Shown here piece by piece: positions 1-7,780 of a DNA stretch of 44,331 nucleotides. The translations under genes were made by a program, and so were the position numbers. The stretch covers positions 1 through 44,331 of the forward strand of contig JAKSMW010000015.1 in the NCBI GenBank assembly GCA_024400395.1, in the 5' to 3' direction. The notes beneath the pieces are model-generated. The model did no database searches, was not told the DNA's origin, and was given only the letters and a program-made list of their open reading frames with translations. Position 1 is the first letter of the stretch; each line of letters opens with the position of its first letter. The stretch is from Bacteroidales bacterium. Lineage in GTDB: Bacteria; Bacteroidota; Bacteroidia; Bacteroidales; F082.

Positions 1-621
1 ATACTTGATATTGTCACCTTGTTTCAATTTCAAGGTCGCAATTTGCGACCTTGAATTTAAGGTCACAAATTGCGACCTTGAAAATCCACATTCCTCCCAA
101 GTCAACTGGAACATGAAGTCTTCGGGAAAGCGTTCGATGTTGCGGGTCACTTGTTCAATCAATCGTTTCGTCTCAACACCATACAATGCTGCCAAGTCGG
201 AGTCGAGCATAACCTGTTGATTCCTAATGATTTTAATGAGATTTCTGATTGAGTTGTCGGGAATCATCAGGCTTGTGGTGCGTGCTTTAATCACGTCCTC
301 GGCCCATGTTTTGAACTGGTTTATGCTCGAAGATTTCACTCGGTTTCCGACGCAAATTATCATTTCAAAGTTGTAAAAATCAAGGTTTCTGTTCACATTT
401 CGGCTTCCTTCTTGCCGAACTACTCGAAATTTTCGAGTAGTTGCCTCTGGTTTCAATTCGCCAATTGAATAGATTTCCTTGATGTGATAAGTGATGGTGT
501 TCTCTTTGACACCTAAAAGCATACAAATCTGCGCCTGCGTCAGCCAGACCGTCCCGTCTTCAAAAACGACCTCGATTTTCTTGGAGTCGTTCGTCTGAAA
601 AATAATTGTCTCCTTCTCCAT
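1..621 (-). CDS. RhuM-ORF6N fusion protein, 3' end outside the window
   Basis: An uninterrupted frame of 207 codons runs from the ATG at 621 to the left edge with no stop, so the C-terminus is missing. Residues 1 to about 110 resemble the RhuM virulence family, with segments such as VWLTQAQICMLLGV, YHIKEIYSIGEL and FYNFEMIICVGNRVKS. From about residue 120 it resembles the ORF6N domain (IRNQQVMLDSDLAALYGVET, then VTRNIERFPEDFMFQLTWEE), ending in the variable SRSQ-rich stretch just before the expected LPYAFTEQG motif. Both families are predicted DNA-binding or regulatory proteins of phages and mobile islands. No target can be assigned. A TATTTTTG element (710-717) could drive it. The gene holds three palindromes with one-base centres (29-55, 59-79, 418-442). 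I am confident it is coding and of the two domain names, not of function. Confidence 0.85.
   Translation of the reverse strand, partial: MEKETIIFQTNDSKKIEVVFEDGTVWLTQAQICMLLGVKENTITYHIKEIYSIGELKPEATTRKFRVVRQEGSRNVNRNLDFYNFEMIICVGNRVKSSSINQFKTWAEDVIKARTTSLMIPDNSIRNLIKIIRNQQVMLDSDLAALYGVETKRLIEQVTRNIERFPEDFMFQLTWEECGFSRSQFVTLNSRSQIATLKLKQGDNIKY
29..79. repeat. Two tandem palindromes inside the ORF6N coding region
   Basis: Bases 29-55 form a palindrome with perfect 13-base arms (TTCAAGGTCGCAA and its complement) around a single T. Bases 59-79 are a second copy with 10-base arms around a single A and one mismatch (AAGGTCACAA / TTGCGACCTT). In the minus-strand frame they encode the repeated SRSQ(F/I)(V/A)TL segment of the ORF6N protein. 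Confidence 0.85.
418..442. repeat. Palindrome inside the RhuM coding region
   Basis: Perfect 12-base arms (AACTACTCGAAA and TTTCGAGTAGTT) flank a single central T at 430. Read on the minus strand it encodes the segment TTRKFRVV in the middle of the RhuM-like domain. Confidence 0.85.
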
Positions 622-709
622 AATGATGATTTTTAACCATTTACGAAAAAATGGCCACCAAACGACCGCCGCGAGGCGACATCATTTGATAACCATTTCA
701 TCCGAGCCG

Positions 710-717
710 CAAAAATA
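710..717 (-). promoter_or_regulatory. Putative -7 promoter element for the RhuM-ORF6N gene
   Basis: On the minus strand this reads TATTTTTG, a perfect match to the Bacteroidota -7 consensus TAnnTTTG, about 90 bases upstream of the start at 621. No good -33 TTTG is seen at the usual distance, so the call rests on the -7 element alone. Confidence 0.45.
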
Positions 718-816
718 CGGATTATTTTTCAGATGCAGGCGAGAAATCCGTGAAAAATAATGCAAATATCAATTCAAACATTACTGTCATTAAAAAAGTA
801 AAGATACATTTGTATT

Positions 817-871
817 ATTCGTGCAATTCGTGGTGAAAAAACATTCATGTCATTCGTGCAATTCGTGGTGA
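817..871. repeat. Two copies of a 20-bp direct repeat, 35-bp period
   Basis: The 20-base unit ATTCGTGCAATTCGTGGTGA occurs at 817-836 and again at 852-871, each followed by an A-rich run. It lies just downstream of the endonuclease gene. The unit clearly resembles the 23-bp array at the right end of the window (44254-44331). Apart from this repeat and the promoter element at 710, the 267-base gap 622-888 shows nothing I can name. Confidence 0.8.
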
Positions 872-888
872 GAAAAATTTCGTGGTCA

Positions 889-2067
889 TTACCTCACCAC
901 AATTTTCTGTGTCATCACGTCTCTCCCGATGACTCGCACGATATACACACCTTTATTAATATGTGAGATGTCGATGTCGTTTGTGATGACATTTTCATTT
1001 ATCAATATCCTTCCCATCATATCGATGACCTGAACCGTTCCTTCTGCGTTAATAATCAAGCTGTTTCCGTTTTGATATGCAAAGAAGTCATTGTTTTTGT
1101 TTTCACCGACAGAAGAAGGCAGTTCGCCGTAGGAGCATTTTGCTTTTTCCAGATCAAACTCTTCGGAGGCCATGTCGCCCCAGATGAATTCGACGAGTTC
1201 GGGGTAGTCGATGAACGGGTTGCGGTTGCCCTGAATGTCTTCGACGACGTTGTTGCGGTCGAGCTCTTTCTGGCTCACGGTGTCGTTGCGGTGCCATCGC
1301 AGAAGGAGTTCCAACGCCCAAGGCTTTATCGTCGTAAGATTCTGATTGTCAGAGGTGAACATATAATTTGTCTGCCAATGGATTTCGCCTTCGTAGGCGC
1401 AGACGACGTAGAGGTACATTCTTGCGAAGTCGCCTTTGTAGATGTCGGCCGGTTCCCACACTTTCGCCGCGTCGCCGAAGTTTTCCTGCATGTCGGGAGG
1501 CACGTTCCACACGCGGCTGCATACGTGGTCTTTACTCACGTAAAGATGTCCGTTATGATATTTGTCCTGAATAGGCCAGCTCAACGTAAGTTCGTCATTA
1601 TCAGTCTTTTCGCCTAAAGGATAATTGCTTTTCACGTTATTGGCGGCGCCGTCGGCAGGCACGAGATGATGGAGGTCGGTGTAAGCCTCGGCGTTGCCGT
1701 TCTCGCCGCCCCACCAGCTGTTGGGCACGCTGTGCTCGCGGTTGATGCCGCCGGTCTGCGAATGGTCGTTGTCGGAATGGAACTTCGGGAAATACTGCAT
1801 CCACGCATACATGTCATAGACGAGGTCGGTTTTTGAAAATCCGTCGGGGACGGAGTCGGTCGGGGCGGTGTCGGTCGTGACGTAAGAGTTCCACAGCTCG
1901 CCGTATGAAATCCTCGTGTGCGGATAAATGATGTCGCGAAGTGCGAGTTCGAGTCCGCGGCCGTTTTTCCCGTCGAGGGCGGAAGAAACATAATAGCCCA
2001 GCTGCGGCTGGGCAACCGACGACAAGACCGCCATCAACGAGACATATAACAACAGCAACCGTTTCAT
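889..2067 (-). CDS. Secreted endonuclease I family nuclease with T9SS sorting domain
   Basis: Predicted extracellular nuclease of the endonuclease I family (His-Me finger type, which cuts nucleic acid with a divalent metal). I place the start at the ATG at 2067 (MKRLLLLY), not the in-frame TTG 12 bases upstream, because it opens directly on a signal peptide ending near SSVAQ. The core motif GINREHSVPNSWWGG, followed by YTDLHHLVPADGAANNVKSN, carries the family's His and Asn catalytic positions at about residues 105-150. The last 70 or so residues form a type A T9SS sorting domain (VQVIDMMGRI ... GVYIVRVIG ... KIVVR), so it should cross the outer membrane by T9SS. The 392-residue length suits catalytic domain plus tail. 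It lies downstream of a terminator (2147-2198) and is probably transcribed alone. Confidence 0.88.
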   Translation of the reverse strand: MKRLLLLYVSLMAVLSSVAQPQLGYYVSSALDGKNGRGLELALRDIIYPHTRISYGELWNSYVTTDTAPTDSVPDGFSKTDLVYDMYAWMQYFPKFHSDNDHSQTGGINREHSVPNSWWGGENGNAEAYTDLHHLVPADGAANNVKSNYPLGEKTDNDELTLSWPIQDKYHNGHLYVSKDHVCSRVWNVPPDMQENFGDAAKVWEPADIYKGDFARMYLYVVCAYEGEIHWQTNYMFTSDNQNLTTIKPWALELLLRWHRNDTVSQKELDRNNVVEDIQGNRNPFIDYPELVEFIWGDMASEEFDLEKAKCSYGELPSSVGENKNNDFFAYQNGNSLIINAEGTVQVIDMMGRILINENVITNDIDISHINKGVYIVRVIGRDVMTQKIVVR

Positions 2068-2146
2068 CGTAATTGTCAAAAAAAATTTAATAAAATTTAT
2101 TTACATTTCAAACGATTGCAAAAATAATACATTTTATCAAAAGTTC

Positions 2147-2198
2147 AGAATAAAAAATTCAGGCACGGAAACACGCCGGAAAGCGCATTTCGTGCCTG
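2147..2198 (-). terminator. Probable intrinsic terminator downstream of the small surface protein gene
   Basis: Arms CAGGCACG (2160-2167) and CGTGCCTG (2191-2198) pair. On the minus strand the stem is followed by AATTTTTTATT. This fits termination of transcripts from the 2237-2482 gene, and perhaps from the large adhesin gene upstream of it, before the endonuclease gene. Confidence 0.65.
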
Positions 2199-2236
2199 AT
2201 TAGAAGTTTGAGGAGACACATCTCCTCTACAGTCTC

Positions 2237-2482
2237 TTATCTGTCCTCTCTCTTCTTCGCCACGGCGTATCCCGCGCCGAGCGCCGTGAGGATGAGAAGG
2301 CCGGTGCCGAGCGGTGCATCCTGATTGCCTGTCTGACCACCCTGCGGAAGTGTCGGAAGATCCTGGTTTTCATTGCGTGAGCCGTCGCCCATGCTGTAGC
2401 TGCCGAAGAATCCGTCCGACTGCGCCGACGCGCCGAACGCCAGACCTAATGTTATCGCTATTGTCAATAATGTCTTTTTCAT
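2237..2482 (-). CDS. Small exported protein with C-terminal membrane tail
   Basis: An 81-residue protein with a signal peptide (cut near GASAQ, residue 21), a short polar middle rich in Gly, Asn and Gln, and a tail made of PLG, a hydrophobic helix (LLILTALGAGYAVA) and a basic end (KKREDR). The layout resembles C-terminal sorting or anchoring tails, and from memory similar tails are common in Bacteroidales surface proteins. It follows the large adhesin-like gene in the same direction with a 72-base gap that contains an inverted repeat, so the two may be co-expressed. Function is unknown. It could be a small anchored surface protein or a helper of the adhesin. The gene is very likely real because both hydrophobic ends make sense. 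Confidence 0.75.
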   Translation of the reverse strand: MKKTLLTIAITLGLAFGASAQSDGFFGSYSMGDGSRNENQDLPTLPQGGQTGNQDAPLGTGLLILTALGAGYAVAKKREDR

Positions 2483-2503
2483 CTTTTGTCTATTTTTTTC
2501 TTT

Positions 2504-2539
2504 AGGGTCATTAGCGACATTAATGTCATCAATGACCCT
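2504..2539. repeat. Inverted repeat between adhesin and small protein genes
   Basis: Arms AGGGTCATT (2504-2512) and AATGACCCT (2531-2539) enclose the perfect 12-base palindrome GACATTAATGTC. No U-run follows the stem on the minus strand, so it is not a standard terminator for the adhesin gene. A similar block, GGTCATTAATGACATTAAT, lies at 7774-7792 on the other side of the adhesin gene. Confidence 0.7.
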
Positions 2540-2554
2540 AAATCTTTTAACTTT

Positions 2555-5500
2555 CTACTTTATAACTATCTTCTGTGTCTTGACTTCATTTCCAATCATT
2601 CTGACGATGTATGCGCCGGTGTTGAGGTTGCTGATGTCAACTCTTTGGCCGTGAACCTCTTCGCTGATGACCACTCTTCCGAGGACGTCGAACACCTGGA
2701 GTGCGCCTTCGCCGTCGATGACCAGCTCGTTGCCGTACTGATAGACGAAGTTTGAGACTTCGACATCGTTCTCCTCGATGCCGTTGCGGTGCAGTTTCAC
2801 CGTGAAGCGGCCGGCATTGTCTTTCGGCGAAGCCGCAAACTTGTAGCCGTCTTCCATGAGCATGTCAATCTCCTCGCCTGTCATGTTGTCGATGAGGTGG
2901 AGATAGTCGAAATCGTTGTAGCCTTCATAGATCTGCGATGACTTGAGGCTGATTGTGTAGTAGCCTGTCGTCATGGCCTTGAAGCTGACCGGGAACAATG
3001 TGACGTTTTCGTCCATCATCGCGATGGCGAAGTCCTCGCCGTCCTGCGGGATGTAAACTTTCTGAATTTCGGCGTTGATATGGTCGTACTTCGGCAAACC
3101 ATAGCCTTCGGCGAATGCTGCGTAAGCGCGGTCGCTGTAATTTGCGTTGGCGACGTTGATTTCGATGTAAGCGTAAGCGTTATCGTTAGAATCGCCGCGT
3201 TTTGCACCATTATTTTCTATTGCTTCAGCTGGTTTTGAAATTTTAATTGATGATGCACCTTCTGGAACGTTAACAAGGATGCCTGTGTTGCTCGCAACAA
3301 CTGTAGTAATTGGTTCAGCCTGCCATCCACCTGCACCGTCGAGTGAGTAGTAGCCGACCATTGAAACACTGTTATCAAGTTCAAAGTTGCTGAATGCAAT
3401 TGTCTGAGCGAATGGGTTAGAAACGAGGTTCCATCCAGTGTTGACTGAACGATTAACTTTTGCTGTATTGAGTTCGCCGACATATTTCACTGTTGTTGCA
3501 GATTGGTTGGAATAGATGTAACCGCGTCCGTTTTCAAGTGTGGTGAAACCAGGTGTGCCGCCTTCCTGACGGTAGTTTATCCAAGTTCCGGCTGTCATGT
3601 CAAGATAATATAAATCGTATGTCAATGCGCTCATGCAGCCGGCAGGAATAATGTCCGCAACATAGTTGCCTGTACTACCGTTAATAATAGGTTCTTTGAC
3701 TGGTGAGCCGATTGTGTACCATTTATCAACTGGTTCGCCAGTGTGCGTGTTGCTTGCTTCAATTTGTTTTTTAACGGTTGCCATGACTCCGATATTTTTT
3801 TCATTTAAGATGAGCTGTGCGCCGTCTTCGATGATGAGGTTGGCAGCGGTTTCATTTGTAAGTTCGTATTCTCCCATGTTCAAAGTTGAATTAACAGGGA
3901 TAATGGACGGGCCACTGATGGTGATGTTAGCTTCTGCGGTTTCGTTGAGGAACACGCGGGTGTAGTAGTGGAGTGTGCCTGGGATGCCTTCGTCTTTTTT
4001 GTAAAGGTCTGGTATTATTTGGGTTCCATCGTCGTAAAATCTAAAACCGCCATTCCCACCATTGTAATTAAATTGAATTGTTCTGCTACTGTTTGATGTG
4101 CTCGTAATCTCAATCTTTCCATCGTCATTTAAGATGAAATTAAACGAAGTGTTGTTGTTTTGCGTTTCAGAAGTGTTGAATTTGGTCTTTGCACTTGCTG
4201 ATAAATAGTTGCCGTTGGAAATTTGCAAATAGTAATTTCCATGCGTTGAGGTTTCTCCAATTGTTATTTCATAACTATCAGTTGTTTGTGTCTTCGTGAT
4301 AGTATTATCAGAGATGGTAATTTCAGCGAACTTTCCCCAATCACTAGCAATAATGTTGTTGAAGGCATAGCTTGATGTACTGTTTGTAGCTGCCATCAAA
4401 TATGTTCCGCTCCAGTCATCAAGGTCTTCGGTTACCTTTTCATAATTTCCACTGCCTTGAGTACCGCCCTCAACTCTTGAGAATACGGCGTATAAAGTTA
4501 CATCTGCATCAACGATATATGTTTCACCAATTGTTGTGGTGCTGCTTTCCGAATTGCTCCAGCCAGCAAAACCGAAGCCGGTAGGAATGTATTCGACTTC
4601 AGGTGTCGGAAGTGTGCCGATGGCTGAACTTGGTGTTACGTATGTGGGTTCAAACAAAGAACCATCGCCGTTGACAACAAAATTGACTTTGTATCTCTTT
4701 GTGTAGGTCGCCTCTGCAATTCCGCTGTCGTCCATGCCAGCTTTGGTGGCTTTGGCTTTTACGGTTGTTGTCTCTGTAATTGTAAATGAAGCCGTGTAGT
4801 TGGTTGATGTCGCCCAGTCATCTGTCGTGTAAACTATTGTTGCTCCGTCGGTTGCGCAATCTAACGACACTGCAAGGCTTTCATTGAAATATGAACCGCC
4901 TTCAGGTTTAAATGTAGGTGTTGCCACTGTCGTGATGGTGATGGTGTAAACGGCTGTTGCGATTTCGCTCACAGAACCGGCTTTCGCTGCGATGGCCTTG
5001 AGTGTGGTATTGGAAGTGAGTTCGATCGGGGCAGAATAAAGTGTGCTTTCAACTGTCGGGTCGCTGCCGTCGAGAGTGTAGTATATGGCTGCGCCTGCGG
5101 TGGCTGAAGTGATTTCGACAGTCTGGGCGGCGTTGTAGTTTCCGCCTTCAGGGGTGAATGTCGGTGCGGCAACGATAAGTACGATGTCGTCTCCACTGCG
5201 AGGAGCAATTTCCTTGGTATTGTTGTACTGGATGTACACACCTGTGAGGTTGTAGCGGTCGCCATTCGTGAACGACGGAAGTGTCATGAATGTATAGTAA
5301 GCCTTGATGGTGTTTTCGCCGTCTGAGAAAACATTGTCGCTTCCTGTATAGATTACGTTGCTTGCAATGATGACAGCACCAGTATTGACACCGCTGAGGT
5401 CGGCAATGCTGACTTCTGTTGGGGTAATAGTACCGCCTGTTGTAACTGTCAGACCGCTTGTCGTAGCAGTGAGATTGGTAAGTTCGGCGGAACCATTATA

Positions 5501-7447
5501 CAGTTGCACTTTGCAAGTAACTGTTCCACTGAGGACATTGCCAATTTTAAATCCATGATTGGAAGTATAGATAATCAAGCCTTTTCCGTTATTGTCTGTA
5601 AGATAAGCGTTGCTGTTCTTTACGCCCGAAATAACCCAGTTGTTGAAAGTGACTTCAACCTCTGTAGCTGTGGATCCAACTGTGGTAGCTTTTTCAAAGA
5701 TGGCATCCATTGTGGTGAGTGGGGCTTCTTTGACTGTGAGTGTGTAGCTTGCTTCGCCAGCCATGTAAGAGGCGGTTTCGGCAGTTGAAGCGGTGATTGT
5801 TGTTGTGCCAGCTGCTACAAGCGTAATGGTGCCTGTAGCGTCAATGGTAGCGGCATTTGTGTTAGATGAAGTGTATGTCACAGCGCCATCAGATTGTGTG
5901 TAGAATTCTGGGAATGTGTTTTCGCCGCCGATTGTTGCTGTGTAGGTTTCTGCTGACCATTGGTTTTCTGGGTCGGTCTTTTGTTCCGTGTAGGTTGCCG
6001 AGGCGATATCACTGTTTGCTTTACCTTCAACGACAGCCATTGCCTTGACGGTTGTCGTAGCATTGATGTTGATTGTTGTAGATGCGCCTGTGAAATTCGT
6101 GGTTGTTTCTGTTGTCGGGTCATCGCCGTTGGTTGTGTAATAGACCTTTGCGCCGGCTTCGTTGTTTGTGATGGTGACCTCAAATGGTTTCGTTGTGAAT
6201 GTTTGAGACTCTGTCAGGGTCGGGGTTGCAGCTTTGTTTTCGGCTTTCTTGTAAAGAGCAACATCTGTCTGACCAGATGCATAATTTAAGAATCTTGGAG
6301 AGGAAGCATTATATTTGATAGAACCATAATTTGTATTAGTTGATGTAATGGTTGCTTTGCCAGAAGTAATTACAATGGTCCAAGTTGTTGTTCCTTCTCC
6401 AGTGTGATTCAACTTTTTAACCTCAGTGGTTCCGATTAATCCTTCTGATGTTGTAAATGTCCATGCGCCGGTTGTGCCGCCAAGAACAAGTTCAATGGCG
6501 TCGTCTGATGTAACTGTGTTGTCAGTAAGTGTAGCGTCTTTACTTGAAAAATAGGCATTGCTTCCCATTGCACCAGCGGCTTTATTTTTGGTTGGGCAAA
6601 CCAGAATGTAGCTTGCGCCAGCCACCAAGTCGTTTACTGAAGTTACCTTTTCGTAAGTTACAACCTGTGATGGGTCGTAAGCAGAACCTGTAACTGAAAC
6701 TATAGCAGTCGTCTCGCCGCTTGTGAAAGTGATTTCTCCTTCAAAATCATCAACTGATGTTGGAGTGTAGGTGAAAGTGACATCGGTTGCATCTTCACCA
6801 GCTGCGATTGTTGATGGAGTAACAGTGCCGATGGTGGAAGAGATAGTGATGCCTTCTGTCAGATTTGCTTGTGAAACGGAAATTGTTTTGGAAAGTTCTT
6901 CGTTTATTGGGCTGTCGTTCCATGTGATTGTCGTTGGGTTGACGGTGATTGAAGGGTCGGTGGAAGAGCCTGCTGTATATGAAATTGTGACTTCAGAAAC
7001 GCCAGAACCTTTGCCGCTGCTTGCTCCCTTGCATTGAATCTTTATGTATCCGCTGGTGTTTCCAGTCGGATTTGTGGGTGAACTGATGGTGCAATTAGTC
7101 AGCGTTGTGTTCGTAGGAACAATTGTCCCCAATACAGTTTCATTTGAAGTTGCAGCATCGTACCAAGATACGGTAATAAGAGCTTGAGCGTCTGAAGGAC
7201 CACCGTATTTGCGTGCTTTCAGGACAATGCTGGTAAAACCATTTTGAATGAAATTGTCTGTGGTGATGTGGTTGGAGGAACTAGTGAGTTGAATGTAGGA
7301 AGTGCCTCCACCATTCCCTGTCCATCCATTAGGAAGGGAGGATGTTGACTTTGTTTCATAAGTTGTGCCACTGACAACTTCAGCCCGTCCGGGGCTTGCA
7401 ATCAGCGCAAAGAGCGCCATGATTAAAAATGTAAATTTCTTTTTCAT
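2555..7447 (-). CDS. Giant multidomain adhesin-like surface protein, T9SS cargo
   Basis: A 1630-residue exported protein. Visible modules in order: signal peptide (1-22); beta-sandwich (about 25-160); BACON-like or Ig-like domain (about 165-260); module A starting YEKVTSVNDL (about 265-405); chitobiase C-terminal-type repeat (about 410-490, with KVYYTTNGDDPT); Big-2-like domain (about 500-575); OB-fold-like region (about 580-760); two more chitobiase-type repeats (about 765-920, with IYYTLDGSDPT); an InlB/Listeria-Bacteroides repeat (about 925-1000, ending VTLYAVFSR); a second copy of module A starting YEKVTEDLDDW (about 1010-1155); a long beta-rich region; and a T9SS type A sorting domain (last 75 residues). 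No catalytic domain is recognised, so a role in adhesion or glycan binding is inferred. It has its own promoter (7548-7577). Confidence 0.85.
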   Translation of the reverse strand: MKKKFTFLIMALFALIASPGRAEVVSGTTYETKSTSSLPNGWTGNGGGTSYIQLTSSSNHITTDNFIQNGFTSIVLKARKYGGPSDAQALITVSWYDAATSNETVLGTIVPTNTTLTNCTISSPTNPTGNTSGYIKIQCKGASSGKGSGVSEVTISYTAGSSTDPSITVNPTTITWNDSPINEELSKTISVSQANLTEGITISSTIGTVTPSTIAAGEDATDVTFTYTPTSVDDFEGEITFTSGETTAIVSVTGSAYDPSQVVTYEKVTSVNDLVAGASYILVCPTKNKAAGAMGSNAYFSSKDATLTDNTVTSDDAIELVLGGTTGAWTFTTSEGLIGTTEVKKLNHTGEGTTTWTIVITSGKATITSTNTNYGSIKYNASSPRFLNYASGQTDVALYKKAENKAATPTLTESQTFTTKPFEVTITNNEAGAKVYYTTNGDDPTTETTTNFTGASTTININATTTVKAMAVVEGKANSDIASATYTEQKTDPENQWSAETYTATIGGENTFPEFYTQSDGAVTYTSSNTNAATIDATGTITLVAAGTTTITASTAETASYMAGEASYTLTVKEAPLTTMDAIFEKATTVGSTATEVEVTFNNWVISGVKNSNAYLTDNNGKGLIIYTSNHGFKIGNVLSGTVTCKVQLYNGSAELTNLTATTSGLTVTTGGTITPTEVSIADLSGVNTGAVIIASNVIYTGSDNVFSDGENTIKAYYTFMTLPSFTNGDRYNLTGVYIQYNNTKEIAPRSGDDIVLIVAAPTFTPEGGNYNAAQTVEITSATAGAAIYYTLDGSDPTVESTLYSAPIELTSNTTLKAIAAKAGSVSEIATAVYTITITTVATPTFKPEGGSYFNESLAVSLDCATDGATIVYTTDDWATSTNYTASFTITETTTVKAKATKAGMDDSGIAEATYTKRYKVNFVVNGDGSLFEPTYVTPSSAIGTLPTPEVEYIPTGFGFAGWSNSESSTTTIGETYIVDADVTLYAVFSRVEGGTQGSGNYEKVTEDLDDWSGTYLMAATNSTSSYAFNNIIASDWGKFAEITISDNTITKTQTTDSYEITIGETSTHGNYYLQISNGNYLSASAKTKFNTSETQNNNTSFNFILNDDGKIEITSTSNSSRTIQFNYNGGNGGFRFYDDGTQIIPDLYKKDEGIPGTLHYYTRVFLNETAEANITISGPSIIPVNSTLNMGEYELTNETAANLIIEDGAQLILNEKNIGVMATVKKQIEASNTHTGEPVDKWYTIGSPVKEPIINGSTGNYVADIIPAGCMSALTYDLYYLDMTAGTWINYRQEGGTPGFTTLENGRGYIYSNQSATTVKYVGELNTAKVNRSVNTGWNLVSNPFAQTIAFSNFELDNSVSMVGYYSLDGAGGWQAEPITTVVASNTGILVNVPEGASSIKISKPAEAIENNGAKRGDSNDNAYAYIEINVANANYSDRAYAAFAEGYGLPKYDHINAEIQKVYIPQDGEDFAIAMMDENVTLFPVSFKAMTTGYYTISLKSSQIYEGYNDFDYLHLIDNMTGEEIDMLMEDGYKFAASPKDNAGRFTVKLHRNGIEENDVEVSNFVYQYGNELVIDGEGALQVFDVLGRVVISEEVHGQRVDISNLNTGAYIVRMIGNEVKTQKIVIK

Positions 7448-7547
7448 TTTTGTTTGAGTTGTTATTTATTTTTTTAATTTAATTCAATAAAAATCAATCC
7501 GTTATAAATAAAAAAAAACCGAATTTCCACCCTTGTTTTGGAAACTG

Positions 7548-7577
7548 CAAAAATAGGAATTTTTTTTGAAAGACAAT
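7548..7577 (-). promoter_or_regulatory. Promoter of the large adhesin gene
   Basis: Reading the minus strand, ATTG is followed after 18 bases by TATTTTTG (7548-7555), close to the Bacteroidota consensus TTTG-N19-TAnnTTTG. Transcription would start near 7541, giving a leader of about 95 bases before the ATG at 7447. Confidence 0.65.
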
Positions 7578-7640
7578 GGGAAAATTTGAGAAAAAATTGG
7601 TGGTTTCAAAGGGCTAAAAACCCGGTCGCTGAAAGCACTG

Positions 7641-7780
7641 AAGGTCAATTGAGGTCGGTTGAGGTCGGTTGAGGTCGGTTGAGGTCGGTTGAGGTCGGTT
7701 GAGGTCAGTTGAGGTCGGTTGAGGTCAGTTGAGGTCGGTTGGTTTCAATTAAAGTTAATTAAAGTCGGTTAAGGTCATTA
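7641..7780. repeat. 10-bp tandem repeat array (GAGGTCGGTT)n
   Basis: Nine copies of GAGGTCGGTT, two of them with GAGGTCAGTT, run without gaps from 7651 to 7740. One degenerate unit precedes them (7641-7650) and four decaying units follow (7741-7780). The register is exactly 10 bp throughout, so each unit faces nearly the same side of the helix. The array lies in the 408-base gap between the adhesin promoter and the four-helix-bundle gene. Confidence 0.95.

Noticed and set aside
1072-1617. Long open frames on the strand opposite the endonuclease, and many similar frames opposite recG, dnaX, fabD and ctpA
   Set aside because: They mirror the codon pattern of confirmed genes, show no recognisable domain, and have no promoter. 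They are antisense shadows.
2504-2539. Intrinsic terminator for the adhesin gene
   Set aside because: The stem is good, but on the minus strand it is followed by A's rather than U's, and on the plus strand there is no gene to terminate.
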